In this document: positions 15,984-18,217 of the stretch, in pieces
Layout of the letters: each line of letters starts with the position of its first letter
Position numbering within the stretch: position 1 is the first letter of the stretch
Assembly (NCBI GenBank): GCA_038200385.1
Contig: JBBPYA010000145.1
Coordinates: 1 to 18,217, forward strand
Direction of reading: 5' to 3'
DNA from: JBBPYA01 sp038200385
GTDB taxonomy: Bacteria; Actinomycetota; Actinomycetes; Mycobacteriales; Geodermatophilaceae
Length of the DNA: 18,217 nt
The notes under the pieces: model-generated
What the model was told of the DNA's origin: nothing
Database searches by the model: none
What the model saw: only the letters and a program-made list of their open reading frames with translations
Position numbers and translations under genes: made by a program

Positions 15984-18217
15984 TCACGCTGCCGGCGAGC
16001 CCCGCGCTCGGACCGCTACCCACAGCCGCGAGTCCTGGTCGACGCCCACGGCGACGGCGCCATCGACATCGGTCCGCACCACCTGCATTCCAAGCCCGCG
16101 CAGGGTCTGGATCAGTGCCGCGGACGGGTGGCCGTAGTCGTTGCCCGCGCCGACCGAGATGATCGCGAGGCGGGCGTGTACCCCGTCAAGGAACCGCTCG
16201 TCCTGGTACGACGAGCCGTGGTGGGGAACTTTGAGCACGTCGGCCCGGATGTCGGGATGCTCGCGCAGCAAGGAGCGCTGGCCCTCGATCTCGATGTCGC
16301 CGCTGCACAGGATCGTGATGCCACCGGTTCGCACCGCGACCACCAGCGAGGAGTTGTTCGGATCCGATCGGGTCCCGTGCTCGGCGACCTGAGGGGCAAG
16401 CACCTCGACGGACACCTCGGCCAGGGAGCGGATCTCGCCGACCACCGACCGCAGGACCGGGATGCCGGCCGCCGCGGCGGCGTCCTGAACCTGCGCCCAG
16501 GCCGGCCCCAGCTCGGGCTGCGGGCCGACCTCGATCGCGCCGACGTCCCGACCCCGCAGGACACCGGCCAGGCCACCCACGTGGTCGGCGTGCAGGTGAG
16601 ACAGGATCAGCAACGGCACCCGGTCGACCCCGGCGTCGCGCAGGCAGCCATCGACCGGGGCCGGGTCGGGGCCGGTGTCCACGACGACCGCCGTGCCCGG
16701 CCCGGCGCTGAGCAGCAGGGCGTCGCCCTGTCCTACATCGCAGGCGAGGAACAGCCAGCCCGGCGGTGGCCAGCCGGGAACGAGCCCGCGCAACGGCGTT
16801 CCGATCAGGAGCACCCCGCAGGCCACGGCGAGCCCCAGTCGCCGGAGCCGGGGCAGTCGCCGGCCGAGGACGAGTCCTGCGAGGAGCAGCCCGGTCAGCA
16901 GCAGTGCCCCGGACAGCCCACCCGGCCATGGGAGGCGCGCGTTCGGGAGTGCTGATCCCCGCTCGGCCAGCCAGACGATCCAGCGCGCCGGCAGACCGGC
17001 CAGCAACGCGCAGCCGCTGGCCGCAGCCGGGCTCAGCGGGCCCAGCAGGGTGGCCAGCACGCCGAGCACCGTGGCCGGCGGGACAGCGGGCGCGGCCAGG
17101 ACGTTGGCCGGGACGGCCACCAGGCTGACCGCCGAGGACAGCGCGGCGATGAGTGGCGCGGTGGCGACGGCCGCCCCGACGCTGACCGCCAGCGCTTCGG
17201 CGACTCCGGCCGGCACGCGACGCGCTCGGAGCCACTCGGTCACACCTGGGCCGGCCACCACGATCCCAGCGGTGGCGCACACCGACAGTGCGAATCCCGC
17301 CGACCAGGCCAACGTCGGGTTGAGCAGCACCAGGACCAGCACCGTCGCAGACAGCGCCGGGATCGCCGCGCGTGGCCTGCCGGTCGCCAGTGCCAGCAGC
17401 GCGAGCGCCCCCATCGCAGCGGCTCGCACGACGCTGGGCGAGGGCCGGACCAGCACCACGAAACCCGCGAGCGCCAGTCCGGCGACGACGACGAGCGCGA
17501 GGCGTGGCAGGCCGACGCGGCGCAGCAGCCAGAGGACCGCACCCACCACGATCGCGCAGTTCGCGCCCGACACAGCCACGAGATGGGTCAGCCCGGTGGT
17601 GCGGAACTGCTCGATCAGCACCGGGTCCATCCCTGTGGTGTCGCCGACGACGAGGCCGGGGAGCAGGCCGCGCGGTCCGTCGGGCAGCACGCCGGCCGCA
17701 CGCACCAGACCCGCGCGCAGCGCACCAGCGGCTCGCTGCAGCGGTGAGGGGGCACCCGACAGCTCCGGCGGTCCACGGGCGGCCAGTGCCGCCGCGGTGA
17801 GGTCACCTGCACGGGCGGGAAGCAGCACACCGGTGCCGGTCAGCCGCTGCCCCGGCAGCAGCCGACCCCACGTGGCCGCGTCCGCCAGAACGATCAGGTC
17901 GTCGCGGACCCGCCACGACCGGCCGGCCGCGCGAATAGCGGTGGCGGTGACCGGGACCAGGACGCGCGCCCTCCCACCCGGGCCCGCGACCAACACCCGC
18001 GGGTCGTCGCCGACAACCAGGTCGACGGTAGCGACGGCGGCCCGTTCGGCCAGCTGCGCCAGGGGCGAGCTGTCCCGGGCCGCGACCCGCAGCCCGATGG
18101 AGAGGGCCACGGCGGCCGCGAGGACCAGTACCGCGGCCGCACCCGCCGCCCATCTCCGGCGTACGAGGAAAGCGCCACCAGCGGCCGCCGCACAGACGGC
18201 CGCGCCGACGAACGTGA
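15984..18217 (-). CDS. comEC: ComEC/Rec2-family DNA uptake channel (partial, runs off right edge)
   Basis: About 743 residues are visible. The frame is open to the window edge; the upstream codons 18111-18217 encode further hydrophobic residues that look like N-terminal membrane segments. The GTG at 18110 is therefore probably internal and the true start is outside. The middle is the polytopic Competence domain, with HLVAVSG at 17565-17585 and many hydrophobic helices. The C-terminus is a metallo-beta-lactamase-like domain, with HLHADH at 16581-16598 and PHHGSS at about 16210-16226. ComEC forms the inner-membrane channel for single-stranded DNA in natural transformation (family knowledge). 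Many non-competent actinobacteria carry it, so competence is not implied. It is followed by holA. Confidence 0.93.
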   Translation of the reverse strand, partial: TFVGAAVCAAAAGGAFLVRRRWAAGAAAVLVLAAAVALSIGLRVAARDSSPLAQLAERAAVATVDLVVGDDPRVLVAGPGGRARVLVPVTATAIRAAGRSWRVRDDLIVLADAATWGRLLPGQRLTGTGVLLPARAGDLTAAALAARGPPELSGAPSPLQRAAGALRAGLVRAAGVLPDGPRGLLPGLVVGDTTGMDPVLIEQFRTTGLTHLVAVSGANCAIVVGAVLWLLRRVGLPRLALVVVAGLALAGFVVLVRPSPSVVRAAAMGALALLALATGRPRAAIPALSATVLVLVLLNPTLAWSAGFALSVCATAGIVVAGPGVTEWLRARRVPAGVAEALAVSVGAAVATAPLIAALSSAVSLVAVPANVLAAPAVPPATVLGVLATLLGPLSPAAASGCALLAGLPARWIVWLAERGSALPNARLPWPGGLSGALLLTGLLLAGLVLGRRLPRLRRLGLAVACGVLLIGTPLRGLVPGWPPPGWLFLACDVGQGDALLLSAGPGTAVVVDTGPDPAPVDGCLRDAGVDRVPLLILSHLHADHVGGLAGVLRGRDVGAIEVGPQPELGPAWAQVQDAAAAAGIPVLRSVVGEIRSLAEVSVEVLAPQVAEHGTRSDPNNSSLVVAVRTGGITILCSGDIEIEGQRSLLREHPDIRADVLKVPHHGSSYQDERFLDGVHARLAIISVGAGNDYGHPSAALIQTLRGLGMQVVRTDVDGAVAVGVDQDSRLWVAVRARGSPAA

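Noticed and set aside
16110..18200. Several long frames on both strands within comEC
   Set aside because: They overlap the ComEC frame, which carries the Competence and metallo-beta-lactamase motifs; the others show no domain and Arg/Pro/Ala-rich shadow composition.

Overview
The window is about 18.2 kb of very GC-rich, gene-dense DNA with frequent GTG starts and ATGA/GTGA stop-start overlaps. Several gene contexts are typical of Actinobacteria: comEC-holA-rpsT-lepA and a barnase/barstar pair. A high-GC, CO-oxidising actinomycete is the best guess; genus cannot be read from this sequence alone.

Layout. (1) 1-732, minus strand: a membrane-anchored or secreted barnase-like ribonuclease followed by its barstar-type inhibitor, which runs off the left edge. 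(2) 792-1760, plus: a zinc-independent quinone-oxidoreductase-type MDR dehydrogenase, convergent with a DUF885 putative metallopeptidase (1800-3488, minus). (3) 3636-10698, plus: a seven-kilobase operon for aerobic form I (Mo-Cu) carbon monoxide dehydrogenase. It encodes the three catalytic subunits coxM (FAD), coxS (2Fe-2S) and coxL (Mo-Cu), then three maturation genes: an XdhC/CoxF-type protein with a C-terminal YHS metal-binding domain, the MoxR-like AAA+ ATPase coxD, and the vWA protein coxE. (4) 10869-11387, minus: a GNAT acetyltransferase of the phosphinothricin type. (5) 11475-13337, minus: lepA. (6) 13490-14448, plus: an aminoglycoside-phosphotransferase-fold kinase that appears to be frameshifted near its 5' end. 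(7) 14559-14819, plus: rpsT (ribosomal protein S20). (8) 14901-15884 and 15984 to the right edge, minus: holA (DNA polymerase III delta) and comEC (DNA uptake channel, partial).

How the genes work together. CoxL oxidises CO to CO2 at a Cu-S-Mo centre; electrons pass through CoxS iron-sulfur clusters to CoxM FAD and on to the respiratory chain. CoxD and CoxE form a MoxR/vWA chaperone pair thought to sulfurate the Mo centre and insert copper. The XdhC-YHS fusion would fit a cofactor or metal delivery role. No coxG, no MobA-type nucleotidyltransferase and no dedicated regulator is seen in the window.

The most unexpected signal is an 81-nt intergenic element present twice inside the cox operon (7465-7545 and 9361-9441; 69 of 81 positions identical, no gaps). 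Each copy has a 17-nt perfect palindrome, a long GC hairpin and a conserved purine-rich ribosome-binding-like 3' end, and sits directly in front of a maturation gene. In the second copy this end is separated from the coxE ATG by a segment carrying a 36-nt out-of-frame duplicate of the coxE 5' coding sequence. I do not recognise the element as a known riboswitch or repeat family. No CRISPR array, tRNA, rRNA or insertion sequence was seen.
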